Below, piece by piece: positions 28,999-38,830 of a stretch of DNA of 64,000 nt. Positions within the stretch are counted from its first letter, which is position 1, and each line of letters begins with the position of its first letter. The position numbers and the translations under genes are program-made. Origin of the DNA: Gemmatimonas sp. (GTDB lineage: Bacteria > Gemmatimonadota > Gemmatimonadetes > Gemmatimonadales > Gemmatimonadaceae); NCBI GenBank assembly GCA_023910675.1, contig JAAVWC010000003.1:62001-126000 (forward strand), written 5' to 3'. A model generated the notes under the pieces. That model saw only the letters and a program-made list of their open reading frames with translations, ran no database searches and was not told the origin of the DNA.

Positions 28999-30444
28999 AT
29001 GAAATCGTATCGTTTGACCGTGCTTTCTGCCGTCGCGTTCGCCGTGGCCTGTGGTGCGGCCTCCAATCCCGACGTGGCGGCGACGGCCGGCAATCAGCAA
29101 CTCTCCACCGCGCGCCTCGCGGAAATTCTGGGCTCGTCCCAGGCGCCGCTCGAGAAGGATGTCGCGCGTTCCATCGCCGAGTTGTGGGTCAACTATCAGC
29201 TCGTCGGCGTGGCTGCGGCCAAGGGCGACTCGCTCAACGACCCCAAGGTCATGCAGGACGCCCTGTGGTCGAACCTCGACAACATTCGCGTCAAGAAGTT
29301 CTACGACCAGGTGTCGAAGGGCTGGGATGCGCAGGTGCCGGGCACGGACGAGGAGCGCTACAAGAAAGGCGAGGCCTATGCGGCGCGCCACATCCTCATC
29401 AAGACCGAGCAGGGCGCCACGCCCGAGCAGATCGCCGCGGCCAAGGCCAAGGCGGAAGGCATCCTGAAGCAGGCCACGCCGGCCAACTTCGCCTCGCTTG
29501 CCGCCAAGTCGGACGAGCCCGGCGCGAAGGAGCGCGGTGGTGACCTCGGCCTCTTCGGCAAGGGCATGATGGTGCCCGAGTTCGAGAAGTGCGTGCAAAC
29601 GATCGACATCGGCAGCGTCGGCAAGGACCTGTGCCAGACGTCGTTCGGCTTCCACATCATCTACCGTACGCCGTTCGCCGAAGTGGCCGACAAGTTCGCG
29701 CCCGTCGCCAAGCAGCGGAACGTCGCGATTGCCGAGAGCACGTACCTCGCCAAGCTCGAGACGGGTAACGAAGTGAAGGTCGCGAGCAACGCCAACGTGA
29801 AGGCCAAGGCCATCGCGAGGAATCCGCTCGGCTACGCCAAGGATGACGAGGCGCTCGCCACTTACAAGGGCGGCAAGCTCACCGCCGCGCGCTTCGCGGA
29901 ATGGCTGGCAGCGTATCCGCCGTCGTCGCAGATCCGCCCGCAGCTCGTGCAGGCGCCGGATTCGCTCGTCATCAAGTTCGTCTCGCAGATCGTGCGCAAC
30001 GAGCTCGTGCTCCGTCAGGCCGACAGCGCCAAGGCGACGGTCGACACCGCAGAAATGTCGAACCTGTTCCTGAACTACAAGAACGCGATCTCGCAGGCGT
30101 GGAACGCGCTCGGCGTCGACCCGGCGAAGCTGGCCAACGAAGCCAAGGCGGCTGGCGGCGACAAGGAAAAGTTCGTGGGCACCAAGATCGACGAGTTCTT
30201 TGGCAAGCTCGTGAAGAACGAAGTGCCGTTCGTGGACGTGCCGTACCCGGTCGCCCGCGCGGTGCAAAAGAAATACGCGTTCGCCATCAACGAAGCCGGT
30301 CTAGACAAGGTGCTTGAGACGGCCAAGACGGTGCGCGCGACGGCCGATTCGCTGAAGGCCAAGAACGGCGTGCCGGCGACGCCGGGCGCTCCGGGGGCCG
30401 CTCCGGCGGCGCCGCAGCCGACGCCCGATACGACCAAGAAGTAA
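28999..30444 (+). CDS. Parvulin-type peptidylprolyl isomerase lipoprotein (PrsA/SurA-like)
   Basis: This 481-residue exported chaperone has a signal ending in AVACG, a lipobox with cysteine near residue 18. A SurA/PrsA-type helical region surrounds one parvulin domain (AARHILIKTEQG to SFGFHIIYRT, about residues 130-225, with the GGDLGLFGKG loop). The C-terminus is Ala/Pro-rich and disordered. It probably assists folding of outer-membrane or periplasmic proteins. A second parvulin gene follows 112 bp downstream, after a terminator-like hairpin. Confidence 0.88.
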   Translation: MKSYRLTVLSAVAFAVACGAASNPDVAATAGNQQLSTARLAEILGSSQAPLEKDVARSIAELWVNYQLVGVAAAKGDSLNDPKVMQDALWSNLDNIRVKKFYDQVSKGWDAQVPGTDEERYKKGEAYAARHILIKTEQGATPEQIAAAKAKAEGILKQATPANFASLAAKSDEPGAKERGGDLGLFGKGMMVPEFEKCVQTIDIGSVGKDLCQTSFGFHIIYRTPFAEVADKFAPVAKQRNVAIAESTYLAKLETGNEVKVASNANVKAKAIARNPLGYAKDDEALATYKGGKLTAARFAEWLAAYPPSSQIRPQLVQAPDSLVIKFVSQIVRNELVLRQADSAKATVDTAEMSNLFLNYKNAISQAWNALGVDPAKLANEAKAAGGDKEKFVGTKIDEFFGKLVKNEVPFVDVPYPVARAVQKKYAFAINEAGLDKVLETAKTVRATADSLKAKNGVPATPGAPGAAPAAPQPTPDTTKK

Positions 30445-30463
30445 GCTGCAGCACCGGATGACC

Positions 30464-30494
30464 CACACCCCGGCCGATCTCCGGCCGGGGTGTG
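30464..30494 (+). terminator. Hairpin between the two parvulin genes
   Basis: A perfect 13-bp GC-rich stem (30464-30476 / 30482-30494) with a 5-nt loop lies 20 nt after the stop. There is no real T-tract, so readthrough into the SurA-like gene is possible. Confidence 0.65.
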
Positions 30495-30555
30495 TCGTTC
30501 CGGGCCAGCGTGTCCGCCTGTGCAACCCTGTTCTCTCCCTCGGGTACTTACCGGG

Positions 30556-31959
30556 ATGATGCCTCGAATCGCTGTCCGTGCGCTGGTTACCGGTGCCGCG
30601 CTCGCCGCGGCCCCTTCGTTCGTTCACGCGCAAACTGGCGCGCGGACCACGGGCGCGGCCAAGCCGCCCGCGGCGTCCGATTCCGTCAAGGGACTGCCGC
30701 TCGACGGCATCGCCGCGATCATCGGTGATCAGGTCATCCTCGTGTCCGAGGTCGTGACCGCCGTGAATCAGGCGCGCGCCGGCGGGGCGAAGGTGGAATC
30801 GGCCAAGGACCTAGCCCGGCTCGAGAAAGATGTGCTCGATCAGATGATCGACGCCGAACTGCTCGTGCAGAAAGCCAAAGACGAAAAAGTCGAAGTGGCG
30901 GACGCCGAAATCGCGTCGGCCGTCGACGAGCGCGAAAAGAAGATTCGCGGGCAGTTCAAGAGCGACGCGGAATTCCGTACCGCGCTCAAGGAAGCCGGTA
31001 TGGGATCGCTCGAAGAGTGGCGCAAGCTCGAGGGCGATCAGGTCAAGCGCTCCAAGTTGCAGCAGGGCGTCATGCAGAAGCTGCAGCGTGACGGCAAGGT
31101 GACCTCGGTGAATGTGAGTGAAGCCGAAATCGCCGAAGCGTTCTCCGTGTTCAAGCTGCGCGTCGGGCCCAAGGAGGCGCGTGTTGGCTTGCGGCAGATC
31201 GTCGTGGCCACCAAGCCGAGCGATGACTCGAAGAAGCGCGCGAAGTCCAAGATCGATTCGCTGTACGCGGAGCTCATGAAGCGTCCCGAAGACTTCGAGC
31301 TGATCGCCAAGCGTGAGTCGATGGACGGTACGCGTGAGTTGGGCGGTGATCTGGGCTGGAACCGTCGTGGCCGCATGGTGCCCGAGTTCGACCGCGTGAT
31401 GTTCTCCCTCAACCCCGGGGTTCTCAGCCCGGTGGTCGAAACGGCGTTTGGTTTTCACATCATTCGCGTCGACCGCGTGCAGCCCGCCGAGGTGAAGGCG
31501 CGCCACATTCTCATTCGTCCGCAGCTCGACAGCGCCGACGAACGTCGCGCTAAGCTCCTCGCCGACAGCATCGCCGTGGCGTGGCGGGCCGGCGGCAGCT
31601 TCGATTCGCTGAGCGTCAAGTTCCACGACAATGCGAGCGGCGAAGACAAGACCATCCCCGAATTCCCGCGCAGTGAATTGCCGGAGCCGTACCGGAACGC
31701 GCTCGAAGGGAAGACGCTCAACGAGATCGTCGACGCGTTTGCGGTGCCTGATCCGGCGGCGGGTGTGAACAAATTCGTCGTGGCGCAGGTCACCTTCCTC
31801 GACGACGCGGGCGAGTGGACGCTGGCCGAAGCGCGCGACCGCATTCGCGAGCAGTTGTCGGAGGAGCGCAAAATGCGCCGCCTCATCGACAACCTGAAGA
31901 AGAAGACCTACGTGAGTGTGCGCTACGACCCCGACAAGCAGTTGGGCAGCGATCGGTGA
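30556..31959 (+). CDS. surA: SurA-like periplasmic chaperone with two parvulin domains
   Basis: This protein of about 467 residues has a cleavable signal (ending VHAQ). A SurA N-terminal helical domain starts at LDGIAAIIGDQVILVSEV. Two parvulin domains follow: one from about residue 205 (GGDLGWNRRGRMVPEFD to FGFHIIRVDR) and a second, more divergent, from ARHILIRPQ. It should escort unfolded beta-barrel proteins to the outer membrane. The start is ATG 30556, or the adjacent ATG 30559; the frame continues upstream without signal-like sequence. Its TGA overlaps the pdxA GTG (GTGA), as surA-pdxA order is common in Gram-negatives. Confidence 0.9.
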   Translation: MMPRIAVRALVTGAALAAAPSFVHAQTGARTTGAAKPPAASDSVKGLPLDGIAAIIGDQVILVSEVVTAVNQARAGGAKVESAKDLARLEKDVLDQMIDAELLVQKAKDEKVEVADAEIASAVDEREKKIRGQFKSDAEFRTALKEAGMGSLEEWRKLEGDQVKRSKLQQGVMQKLQRDGKVTSVNVSEAEIAEAFSVFKLRVGPKEARVGLRQIVVATKPSDDSKKRAKSKIDSLYAELMKRPEDFELIAKRESMDGTRELGGDLGWNRRGRMVPEFDRVMFSLNPGVLSPVVETAFGFHIIRVDRVQPAEVKARHILIRPQLDSADERRAKLLADSIAVAWRAGGSFDSLSVKFHDNASGEDKTIPEFPRSELPEPYRNALEGKTLNEIVDAFAVPDPAAGVNKFVVAQVTFLDDAGEWTLAEARDRIREQLSEERKMRRLIDNLKKKTYVSVRYDPDKQLGSDR

Positions 31960-32954
31960 TCCGGCTTGGGCTGACGCTCGGCGACCCACGCGGGATCGGG
32001 CCGGAGATCGTCGCCAAGGCGCTCAGTGATCCGCGAATTGCGGCACTGGGCGCCTTGTGGCATGTGGTAGGCCCTGCCGGGACGGGCGTCGAGGTGCAGG
32101 AGCCGATCGGTACCTGGGCGCCCAGCGGTAACGCGACGGCAGACGAAGCCGAGGGCGGACGGTGCGCTGGCGTGGCGGTCGAACGTGCGGCGCGCATGGC
32201 CTTGGCGGGTGAGCTGCAGGGGATGGTGACGGCGCCGCTCGACAAGCACGCGTTGCAGGCGGGGGGCTTCGATTTCCCGGGGCATACCGAAATGCTCGCC
32301 CATCTGGCAGGGGTACCCACCGCCATGATGCTCGCGAGCGACCGACTGCGGGTGGTGTTGGCCACGACACACATCGCGCTGCGCGAGGTGCCGGCGGCGC
32401 TGACGGCGGCGGTGCTCGAGCAGACGTATGTCACCACGCGTGACGGCTTGCGCGACGATTTGGGTATTGTGGCGCCACGGATCGCCCTTTGTGCGATGAA
32501 TCCGCACGCCGGCGATGGCGGCCGCTTTGGGACCGAAGACGACGATCTGTTGGCGCCGGTGGCGCGCCGCTGCGGGATGGCGGGGCCGTTCCCGGCCGAC
32601 ACGGTGTTCGTGCGCGCGATGCGCGGCGAGTTCGATGCCGTGATCGCCCCGTATCACGATGTGGGGATGACGGCGATCAAGGTGGCGAGCTTTGGCAGCG
32701 CGGTGAACATCACGCTGGGGCTGCCGTTCGTGCGCACCTCGCCCGATCACGGTACCGCGTTGGACATCGCGGGGCAGGGCGTCGCGAGTGCGGGGAGCCT
32801 CGTGCGGGCGATGCAGGTGGCCGTCGGGATGGTCGCGCGCCGTTCACGGGGGCAGAGTCGTGTGGAGTCCAAGTCCAAGGGGTCAGAGTCGTTCAAGGGG
32901 GCAGAGTCGATCGCCCCAAAGGGCTCGCCCAAAAGGGGTCAGAGTCGTTTGTGA
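31956..32954 (+). CDS. pdxA: 4-hydroxythreonine-4-phosphate dehydrogenase with a repeat-derived C-terminal tail
   Basis: This enzyme of vitamin B6 synthesis oxidises 4-phosphohydroxy-L-threonine using NAD. Seen are GLTLGDPRGIGPEI, APLDKHALQAGG, FPGHTEMLA, the metal-site region CAMNPHAGDGG, and LPFVRTSPDHGTALDIAG. GTG 31956 overlaps the surA stop. The family normally ends soon after the AMQVAV helix. Here the last 30 or so residues (Ser/Lys/Gly-rich, with SRV, SES and QSRL) are translated from short GGGGYAGAGTCG repeats. A decayed second copy of the native 3' end lies at 33036-33180. Confidence 0.92.
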   Translation: MIRLGLTLGDPRGIGPEIVAKALSDPRIAALGALWHVVGPAGTGVEVQEPIGTWAPSGNATADEAEGGRCAGVAVERAARMALAGELQGMVTAPLDKHALQAGGFDFPGHTEMLAHLAGVPTAMMLASDRLRVVLATTHIALREVPAALTAAVLEQTYVTTRDGLRDDLGIVAPRIALCAMNPHAGDGGRFGTEDDDLLAPVARRCGMAGPFPADTVFVRAMRGEFDAVIAPYHDVGMTAIKVASFGSAVNITLGLPFVRTSPDHGTALDIAGQGVASAGSLVRAMQVAVGMVARRSRGQSRVESKSKGSESFKGAESIAPKGSPKRGQSRL

Positions 32955-33021
32955 AACGGGGGCAGAGTCGTTTAGTGACTCTGACCCCTTTGGGCTCTTT
33001 GGGCTGAGTGACTCTGACCCC
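32848..33021. repeat. Cluster of GGGGYAGAGTCG repeats, five direct and two inverted
   Basis: Direct copies start at 32848, 32879, 32897, 32935 and 32958. Inverted copies GACTCTGACCCC lie at 32977-32988 and 33010-33021. The block lies inside the pdxA 3' end. Similar GGGGTCAGAGTC motifs commonly border REP/IS200-type elements in other bacteria, which is recollection rather than a search; no transposase is present here. Confidence 0.85.
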
Positions 33022-33035
33022 TTTGGGCTGCCTTT

Positions 33036-33180
33036 GGGCTGCCGTTCGTGCGCACCTCGCCCGATCACGGTACGGCGATGGATATCGCGGGGCGAGGGCG
33101 TCGCGAGTGCAGAGAGCCTCGTGCGTGCCATGCAGGTAGCCGTCGAGATGGTCGGGCGGCGGTCTATCGGGCACCGTTAA
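33036..33180 (+). pseudogene. Decayed duplicate of the pdxA 3' end
   Basis: Starting at 33036 about 115-130 bp repeat the pdxA segment that begins at 32718, at roughly 90 percent identity by eye. The copy encodes LPFVRTSPDHGTAMDIAG. An extra base then shifts the frame to VASAESLVRAMQVAVEMVGR and a TAA. It has no start and cannot be made as an independent protein. Confidence 0.85.
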
Positions 33181-33246
33181 CGGCCTCTGCCTGCCGGAGG
33201 CGCGCGGATTGCGGGCGATTCGGGATCATCTGGTGCGTCCGGACCG

Positions 33247-33276
33247 TTGAATACCGAACCCCAACTAGGCTAGCTT
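33247..33276 (+). promoter_or_regulatory. Possible typA promoter giving a near-leaderless transcript
   Basis: TTGAAT (33247) and TAGCTT (33271) are separated by 18 bp, and the start codon follows at 33285. The motif match is modest, and only an AAGG is available as a ribosome site. Confidence 0.3.
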
Positions 33277-33284
33277 TTAAGGCT

Positions 33285-35120
33285 ATGGAAATTCGTAACG
33301 TCGCCATCATCGCGCACGTCGACCACGGGAAGACCACCCTCGTCGACAAAATGCTCCGTCAAGCCGGAGCCTTCCGCGAAAATCAGGTCGTAGAAGAACG
33401 CGTGATGGATTCCAATCCGCTCGAAAAAGAGCGCGGAATCACCATTCTGGCCAAGAACACCTCCATCCGGTGGAAGGACACGAAGATCAACATCGTGGAC
33501 ACCCCGGGGCACGCCGATTTCGGCGGAGAAGTGGAGCGCATTTTGCGCATGGTCGACGGCGTACTCCTCGTGGTCGACGCGTTCGACGGCCCCATGCCGC
33601 AGACGCGCTTCGTGCTCCGCAAGGCGCTCGAACTTGGCCGCACCCCCATCATCGTCATCAACAAGATCGACCGCCCCGGCGCCGATCCGCTGCGTGTGCA
33701 CGACGAAGTGCTGTCGCTGTTCATCGAGCTCGAAGCCACCGAAGAACAGCTCGAGTCGCCGGTCGTGTACTGCTCGGCCAAGAATGGCATCTCCACTCTC
33801 GACCTCGATGTCGAGGCGGTGGACTTCGTGCCGCTGTACGAAACGATCGTCAAGACCGTGCCGCCCCCGCCGACCGACGCGAACGGCCCGTTCCAGATGC
33901 TCGTCTCCACCATCGATTATTCGGCCTATCTCGGCCGTATGGCCATCGGCCGGATCGAGCGTGGCACGGTGCACATGGGTGACAGCATCACGCTGGTCAC
34001 GCCCGACGACAGCGCGCCGCCCGTGCGCGGCCGCGTGACCAAGTTGTACGGCTACGAAGGGCTCGAGCGCATCGAAATCCAGGAAGCGTCTGCTGGAGAA
34101 ATCGTGCTGCTCGCCGGCTTCGAAAACGTCGATATCGGCACCACGCTCACCGATCCGGGCACCCCCGAAGCGCTCGCCGGCATCAGCGTCGAAGAGCCCA
34201 CGATCAGCGTGGACTTCGTCGTCAACAACTCGCCGTTCGCCGGCAAGGAAGGCAAGTTCGTCACCTCGCGTCAGATCCGTGAGCGCCTGTACAAGGAGCT
34301 CGAGCGGAACGTCGCGTTGCGCGTCGAAGACAGCGACACCACCGACGCGTGGAGCGTGAGCGGCCGCGGTGAATTGCACCTCTCCATTCTCATGGAGACG
34401 ATGCGCCGCGAAGGCTTCGAATTCCAGGTGTCGCGTCCGCGCGTCATCATGCGCACCGACGAAAACGGCCAGAAGCTCGAGCCGTTCGAAGAACTCGCGA
34501 TCGACGTGCCGGAAGATTACCTCGGGGTCGTCATCGAAAAGCTCGGGCCCCGCAAGGCCGAGATGATCGAGATGAAGAACCCGGGGCAGGGGCTGGTGCG
34601 TCTGCTGTACCGCGTGCCGGCGCGCGGGCTGTTCGGCTACCGCTCGGAGTTCCTGACCGACACGCGTGGCACGGGTATCATGCACCACCGGTTCCTCGAG
34701 TACGGGCCGTGGGCCGGTCCACTCTCGGGTCGCTCGCGCGGTGTGCTCGTGTCCATGGAGAACGGCACGATCATCGCCTTTGCGCTCTTCTCGTTGCAGG
34801 AGCGTTCCACGCTCTTCGTGACGCCGGGCGACGCGGTGTACGAGGGCATGGTCATCGGTGAGAACTCGCGTCCGGGGGACATGGACGTGAACCCGTGCAA
34901 GGAAAAGAAGCTCACCAACATGCGCTCCAAGGGCGCGGACGAAGCGATCACGCTGGAGCCGCCCCGTCAGATCACGCTCGAAATCGCGCTCGAATACATC
35001 GAGGATGACGAGTTGATCGAAGTGACCCCGCAGAGCATCCGGCTCCGCAAGCGCATGCTCGCGGTGAGTGATCGCAAGCGGGTCAGCCGCGAAGTGAAGC
35101 GCGAGCGAACCGGAGCGTAA
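33285..35120 (+). CDS. typA: Ribosome-associated GTPase TypA/BipA
   Basis: This 611-residue translational GTPase is involved in late ribosome assembly and stress adaptation. It has G1 [16 protein letters not shown]2 [12 protein letters not shown]3 [11 protein letters not shown] and G4 NKIDRPGA. The TypA-specific C-terminal region carries [15 protein letters not shown] and the conserved [13 protein letters not shown] 33285 fits the family N-terminus; the longer open frame upstream runs through the pdxA fragment and is not used. Confidence 0.97.
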   Translation: MEIRNVAIIAHVDHGKTTLVDKMLRQAGAFRENQVVEERVMDSNPLEKERGITILAKNTSIRWKDTKINIVDTPGHADFGGEVERILRMVDGVLLVVDAFDGPMPQTRFVLRKALELGRTPIIVINKIDRPGADPLRVHDEVLSLFIELEATEEQLESPVVYCSAKNGISTLDLDVEAVDFVPLYETIVKTVPPPPTDANGPFQMLVSTIDYSAYLGRMAIGRIERGTVHMGDSITLVTPDDSAPPVRGRVTKLYGYEGLERIEIQEASAGEIVLLAGFENVDIGTTLTDPGTPEALAGISVEEPTISVDFVVNNSPFAGKEGKFVTSRQIRERLYKELERNVALRVEDSDTTDAWSVSGRGELHLSILMETMRREGFEFQVSRPRVIMRTDENGQKLEPFEELAIDVPEDYLGVVIEKLGPRKAEMIEMKNPGQGLVRLLYRVPARGLFGYRSEFLTDTRGTGIMHHRFLEYGPWAGPLSGRSRGVLVSMENGTIIAFALFSLQERSTLFVTPGDAVYEGMVIGENSRPGDMDVNPCKEKKLTNMRSKGADEAITLEPPRQITLEIALEYIEDDELIEVTPQSIRLRKRMLAVSDRKRVSREVKRERTGA

Positions 35121-35151
35121 GCGCTCCGCTGGAGGAAGGGGGCGTTTTTTT
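35112..35151 (+). terminator. Candidate typA terminator
   Basis: GGAGCG/CGCTCC arms (35112-35117, 35122-35127) enclose the stop codon region. A seven-T run follows at 35145-35151, 17 nt after the stem. The distance is long for a canonical intrinsic terminator, so confidence is moderate. Confidence 0.45.
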
Positions 35152-35258
35152 GTGCGATCGTGCGGCCTTTCGGCTTGCGTTGCGGCGGTGTCCTGCCGAT
35201 ACTGACGCACATACGACAACGCAGTAGCCTTTCTTCACACTCGCAGGAGAATCGTCCC

Positions 35259-35570
35259 ATGTTGGAGCTGTTCGGGTCGTCGTCGCTGGACGCGCTCGAA
35301 GAGAAGGTGCAGTCCTCGGTATTCATGCTCGCCGACGACGAAGACTTCGATGATGAGGGCTTCGACGAGGAAGATCTCGACGAAGACGAGGAAGACGACG
35401 ACGTCGACTTCGACGATGATGAGCTCGACGATGACGACGATGACGATGACCTCGATGATGACGACGACGAGGATGATCTCGACGACGACGATGACGAGGA
35501 TGAAGAGGACGACGACTTCGACTTCGATGAGGGACTGGGGTACGGAGACGAAGACGATCCTGACGCGTAA
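35259..35570 (+). CDS. Extremely acidic Asp/Glu-rich small protein
   Basis: This 103-residue protein has a short ordinary N-terminus (MLELFGSSSLDALEEKVQSS, about 30 residues). About 70 residues then follow that are nearly all Asp and Glu, with spaced Phe and Leu. ATG 35259 has AGGAG 11 nt upstream. The coding repeats are GAY-rich codons of mixed use, which argues for selected protein sequence rather than a simple DNA repeat. No family is recognised. Acidic tails of this kind occur in nucleic-acid mimics and in the RNA polymerase delta subunit, but that link is speculative. Confidence 0.8.
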   Translation: MLELFGSSSLDALEEKVQSSVFMLADDEDFDDEGFDEEDLDEDEEDDDVDFDDDELDDDDDDDDLDDDDDEDDLDDDDDEDEEDDDFDFDEGLGYGDEDDPDA

Positions 35571-35592
35571 GCGCGGTCAGGACGGTTCATGG

Positions 35593-35619
35593 AACGGGCG
35601 GCCCGGTGGGTCGCCCGTT
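35593..35619 (+). terminator. Terminator after the acidic-protein gene
   Basis: AACGGGCG (35593-35600) pairs with CGCCCGTT (35612-35619), and an inner CCC/GGG pairing extends the stem. It is followed by GTGTATTT and lies 22 nt past the stop. Confidence 0.6.
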
Positions 35620-35696
35620 GTGTATTTCCGGACAGGCGGGGAGCGCGCGCCGACCGGTTCCCGGCAGGTGACGCGCTAGGAATTCGCGGAGGTCCC

Positions 35697-35725
35697 TTTA
35701 CGTGGGGCACCACACGGGATACATT
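35697..35725 (+). promoter_or_regulatory. Possible tRNA promoter
   Basis: TTTACG (35697-35702) and TACATT (35720-35725) with a 17-bp spacer lie about 45 bp before the tRNA 5' end. This sigma70-like match was found by eye only. Confidence 0.4.
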
Positions 35726-35770
35726 ATGCGGCTCTGGTGGATCGGTGGCGCATTTGCGCTGCCTGGCACC

Positions 35771-35844
<74 letters not shown>

Positions 35845-35849
35845 CTTCA

Positions 35850-35891
35850 CAAGCCCCCGTCTCGGTTTCCGTGGCGGGGGCTTGGTTGTTT
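35850..35891 (+). terminator. Terminator after tRNA-Ile
   Basis: CAAGCCCCCG (35850-35859) pairs perfectly with CGGGGGCTTG (35875-35884) and is followed by GTTGTTT. It begins 6 nt after the tRNA. Confidence 0.8.
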
Positions 35892-35945
35892 CCGGGATGC
35901 GCGGCCAAGGCTGGCGCGAGACCGCGCGGCGGGCCAGCGTGCAGC

Positions 35946-38717
35946 ATGACTCGGCACTTCGTGGTTCATCGGAGCGCACGCGCTGCTTCCGCCCTCGGTG
36001 TATCGCTGGTGGCATCGACCGCCACGGCACAACTGCGCGTACCGGCAACGGACACCGCCCTCGCCGCGGCCTGCACCTCGACGCGCCCCGACAGCGTGCT
36101 GCATCCCGCCTCGCCAGACAGCCCACGGGATGCTCGCGCCATCTGGCTCGATGCGAAGACCCTGCGATGGCCGCAGGCAGGGGCCACGACACCGCCGTCG
36201 GCCCCGGGGCGCTACGTGCTGTATGGCAGCCGCTCTGGCGGGCTTGCCGTACGTCCGGGCGCCATCGTGCAGGGCGCCACCGATACGGTACCGCTGCTGC
36301 CTCGCACCGCGCCGCTGCCAGCGGGGACGCTGGCGCGCGTGCGTCACGTGGGGCCGGGCCCCACGCTGCAGCTCTCGGCGTCGCGTCTCCCGTTCGCCTA
36401 TACCGGCCAGTTCGTCCTCGTCCGCGAGGACGCCTCCGGCCGCGTACTTGAGGCGACCGGCACGCAGCGCGCGTTGGCGCTCGATGACCTGCACGCGACG
36501 GACGCCGAACCGCTGACCCTCGGCGCCCAAGTCAGCGCCCGTGCGGTCACCTTCCGGCTCTGGGCACCCACCGCACAGCGCGTGCAGGTGTGTGTGTTCG
36601 AGCGTGCTCATGACCAGGCGACACCGGAACACAACGCGCGCGTCGTGGCGCTACAGCGGGACGCCCGCAGCGGCGTCTGGCAGACCACACTCACTCCCGC
36701 CGCGCTGCGTGCGCCCGCCCACGGCACGCCTTATGTGTATCTGGTCGATGTGTTCGTGCCCGGCGTCGGCGTAGTGCGCAATCGCGTTGCCGATCCCTAC
36801 GCGCTCGCCCTCACCGCCAACTCTGCGCGCGCGGTGGCGGTGCAACTCGATCACCCATCGCTGCGTCCGGCCGGCTGGCGGTCCCGGCGGGTCCCATCGC
36901 TCGCGCGGGCGACCGATCAGGTGATCTACGAACTGCACGTGCGCGACTTTTCGGTGCAGGACAGCACCGTTCCCGCTGCGCATCGGGGCAAGTATCTCGC
37001 CTTTACCGACAGTTCGTCCGCGGGCATGCAGCATTTGCGCCGCATGGCGCGCGCGGGCCTCACCGACGTGCACCTACTGCCCGTCTTCGACATCGCCTCC
37101 ATTCCCGAAGTCGGGTGCACCACGCCGATGGTCCGCGGCGCCCCCGACAGCGAGCAGCAGCAGGAGGCGGTGGTGGCGCAGGCGGCCACCGATTGCTTCA
37201 ACTGGGGCTATGACCCGCTGCACTACACGGTGCCCGAGGGGAGCTATGCTTCCGTGGCATCCGACTACGCCGCGCGCATACGCGAGTTCCGGAGCATGGT
37301 GCAGGCGCTGAATGCGAGCGGGCTCCGCGTGGGCATGGACGTGGTGTACAACCACACCAGCGCGTCGGGGCAGCACCCACAGTCGGTGCTCGATCGCATC
37401 GTGCCCGGCTACTATCAGCGACTCGATGCGACCGGCACGATCGAGACCTCTACCTGCTGCGCGAATACCGCCACCGAGCATCGCATGATGGCGAAGCTCA
37501 TGATCGAGTCGGCGGTCACGTGGGTCACGCAGTATGGGGTGAGCTCGTTCCGTTTCGATCTCATGGGGCATCAGCCGCGTGCGGTCATGGAGCAGCTGCA
37601 GCGTGCGGTGAACCGCGCCGCCGGCCATCAGGTGCCGCTCATTGGTGAAGGGTGGAACTTCGGCGAAGTCGCAAACGGCGCACGATTCGTACAGGCGTCG
37701 CAGCTGTCTCTCAATGGCAGCGGGATCGCCACGTTCAGTGATCGCGCGCGCGACGCCATCCGCGGTGGCAGCCCCGGAGACGATGGCGACGCGCAGGTGC
37801 GCAACCTGGGATACGTGAATGGTGGCGCCACGTCTACCGCTGCCGACATGGTACGCGTGGGGCTCGCCGGCTCGTTGCGCAGTTACCGGATGCCGCGCGC
37901 CGACGGGGCCATCGTGCCGCTCTCGGACATCCAGTACGGCGGCAGTCAGCCGGCCGGATATGTCGCTTCGCCCACCGAAGTCGTGAATTACGTGGAGAAT
38001 CACGACAACCTCACGCTCTTCGACGCAAACGTCCTCAAGTTGCCTCGACATACGACGCGCGAGGAACGCGCCCGCGTGCAGATGCTCGCCTCGGCGCTCG
38101 TCCTCTTCAGTCAGGGCGTGGCGTATCTCCACGCGGGACAGGAGCTGTTGCGCAGCAAGAGCCTCGATCGCAACAGCTTCGACTCCGGAGACTGGTTCAA
38201 CAGCTACGATCCCACCGGGGCCATCCATGGCTTCGGCCGCGGACTGCCGCCGCGTCGTGACAACGCGAAGAGCTGGCCCATCATGCGCGGGCCGCTCGCC
38301 GATACCAGCCTGGTGCCAACGCCAGCCAACGTGCGCTTCATGCGCGATGCCTTGCTCGACCTGCTGCGGATCCGCACCAGCACGCCGCTCTTCCGGCTCG
38401 GCACCACCGCGCAGGTCGTGCAGCGTCTGCGATTCGCCAACACCGGACCTACGCAGGAAGCCACCGTCGTTGCCGCGCATATCGATGGACGCGGACTCCC
38501 CAACGCGCGCTATGCCCACGTGGTGTACGCCGTGAACGCCGATACCGTGGCGCACGAGATCATGGTACCGTGGCTCGCAGGCACGGCCCTGCGGCTTCAC
38601 CCGGTACATCTCGCCACCGACGCCGCAGACGTCCGGCCGCGCTCGTCCGCGTGGTCCTCCTCGCGCGGGGTGCTGCGCGTGCCACCGCGCGCCGCCGTGG
38701 TCTGGGTTCGCGAGTGA
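35946..38717 (+). CDS. pulA: Pullulanase-type alpha-1,6-glucosidase (GH13)
   Basis: This 923-residue secreted debranching enzyme hydrolyses alpha-1,6 bonds of pullulan or starch. It has a signal peptide ending STATAQ and N-terminal carbohydrate-binding-like sandwiches. A CBM48-type domain ([19 protein letters not shown]) comes next, then the GH13 barrel. The barrel has [15 protein letters not shown] (nucleophile Asp, about 537), [10 protein letters not shown] (acid/base Glu, about 565) and VENHDN. The YNWGYDP signature of type I pullulanases appears as [20 protein letters not shown] 35946 was chosen because the signal peptide begins there; the frame is open upstream to 35871. Confidence 0.93.
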   Translation: MTRHFVVHRSARAASALGVSLVASTATAQLRVPATDTALAAACTSTRPDSVLHPASPDSPRDARAIWLDAKTLRWPQAGATTPPSAPGRYVLYGSRSGGLAVRPGAIVQGATDTVPLLPRTAPLPAGTLARVRHVGPGPTLQLSASRLPFAYTGQFVLVREDASGRVLEATGTQRALALDDLHATDAEPLTLGAQVSARAVTFRLWAPTAQRVQVCVFERAHDQATPEHNARVVALQRDARSGVWQTTLTPAALRAPAHGTPYVYLVDVFVPGVGVVRNRVADPYALALTANSARAVAVQLDHPSLRPAGWRSRRVPSLARATDQVIYELHVRDFSVQDSTVPAAHRGKYLAFTDSSSAGMQHLRRMARAGLTDVHLLPVFDIASIPEVGCTTPMVRGAPDSEQQQEAVVAQAATDCFNWGYDPLHYTVPEGSYASVASDYAARIREFRSMVQALNASGLRVGMDVVYNHTSASGQHPQSVLDRIVPGYYQRLDATGTIETSTCCANTATEHRMMAKLMIESAVTWVTQYGVSSFRFDLMGHQPRAVMEQLQRAVNRAAGHQVPLIGEGWNFGEVANGARFVQASQLSLNGSGIATFSDRARDAIRGGSPGDDGDAQVRNLGYVNGGATSTAADMVRVGLAGSLRSYRMPRADGAIVPLSDIQYGGSQPAGYVASPTEVVNYVENHDNLTLFDANVLKLPRHTTREERARVQMLASALVLFSQGVAYLHAGQELLRSKSLDRNSFDSGDWFNSYDPTGAIHGFGRGLPPRRDNAKSWPIMRGPLADTSLVPTPANVRFMRDALLDLLRIRTSTPLFRLGTTAQVVQRLRFANTGPTQEATVVAAHIDGRGLPNARYAHVVYAVNADTVAHEIMVPWLAGTALRLHPVHLATDAADVRPRSSAWSSSRGVLRVPPRAAVVWVRE

Positions 38718-38830
38718 GCCAACGCGCCGGCATGCGACGCCCTGCCATTCGGCACCGGCATCGGTAGCTTCCGCCAGCCCCGCGCGGCAGGGGGTCTTCT
38801 TCTCGTCTTGGCGTAAACGGAGTAGTCAGC

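Noticed and set aside
35160..35258. Longer start for the acidic protein
   Set aside because: The upstream residues are atypical and AGGAG stands at a usable distance before ATG 35259.
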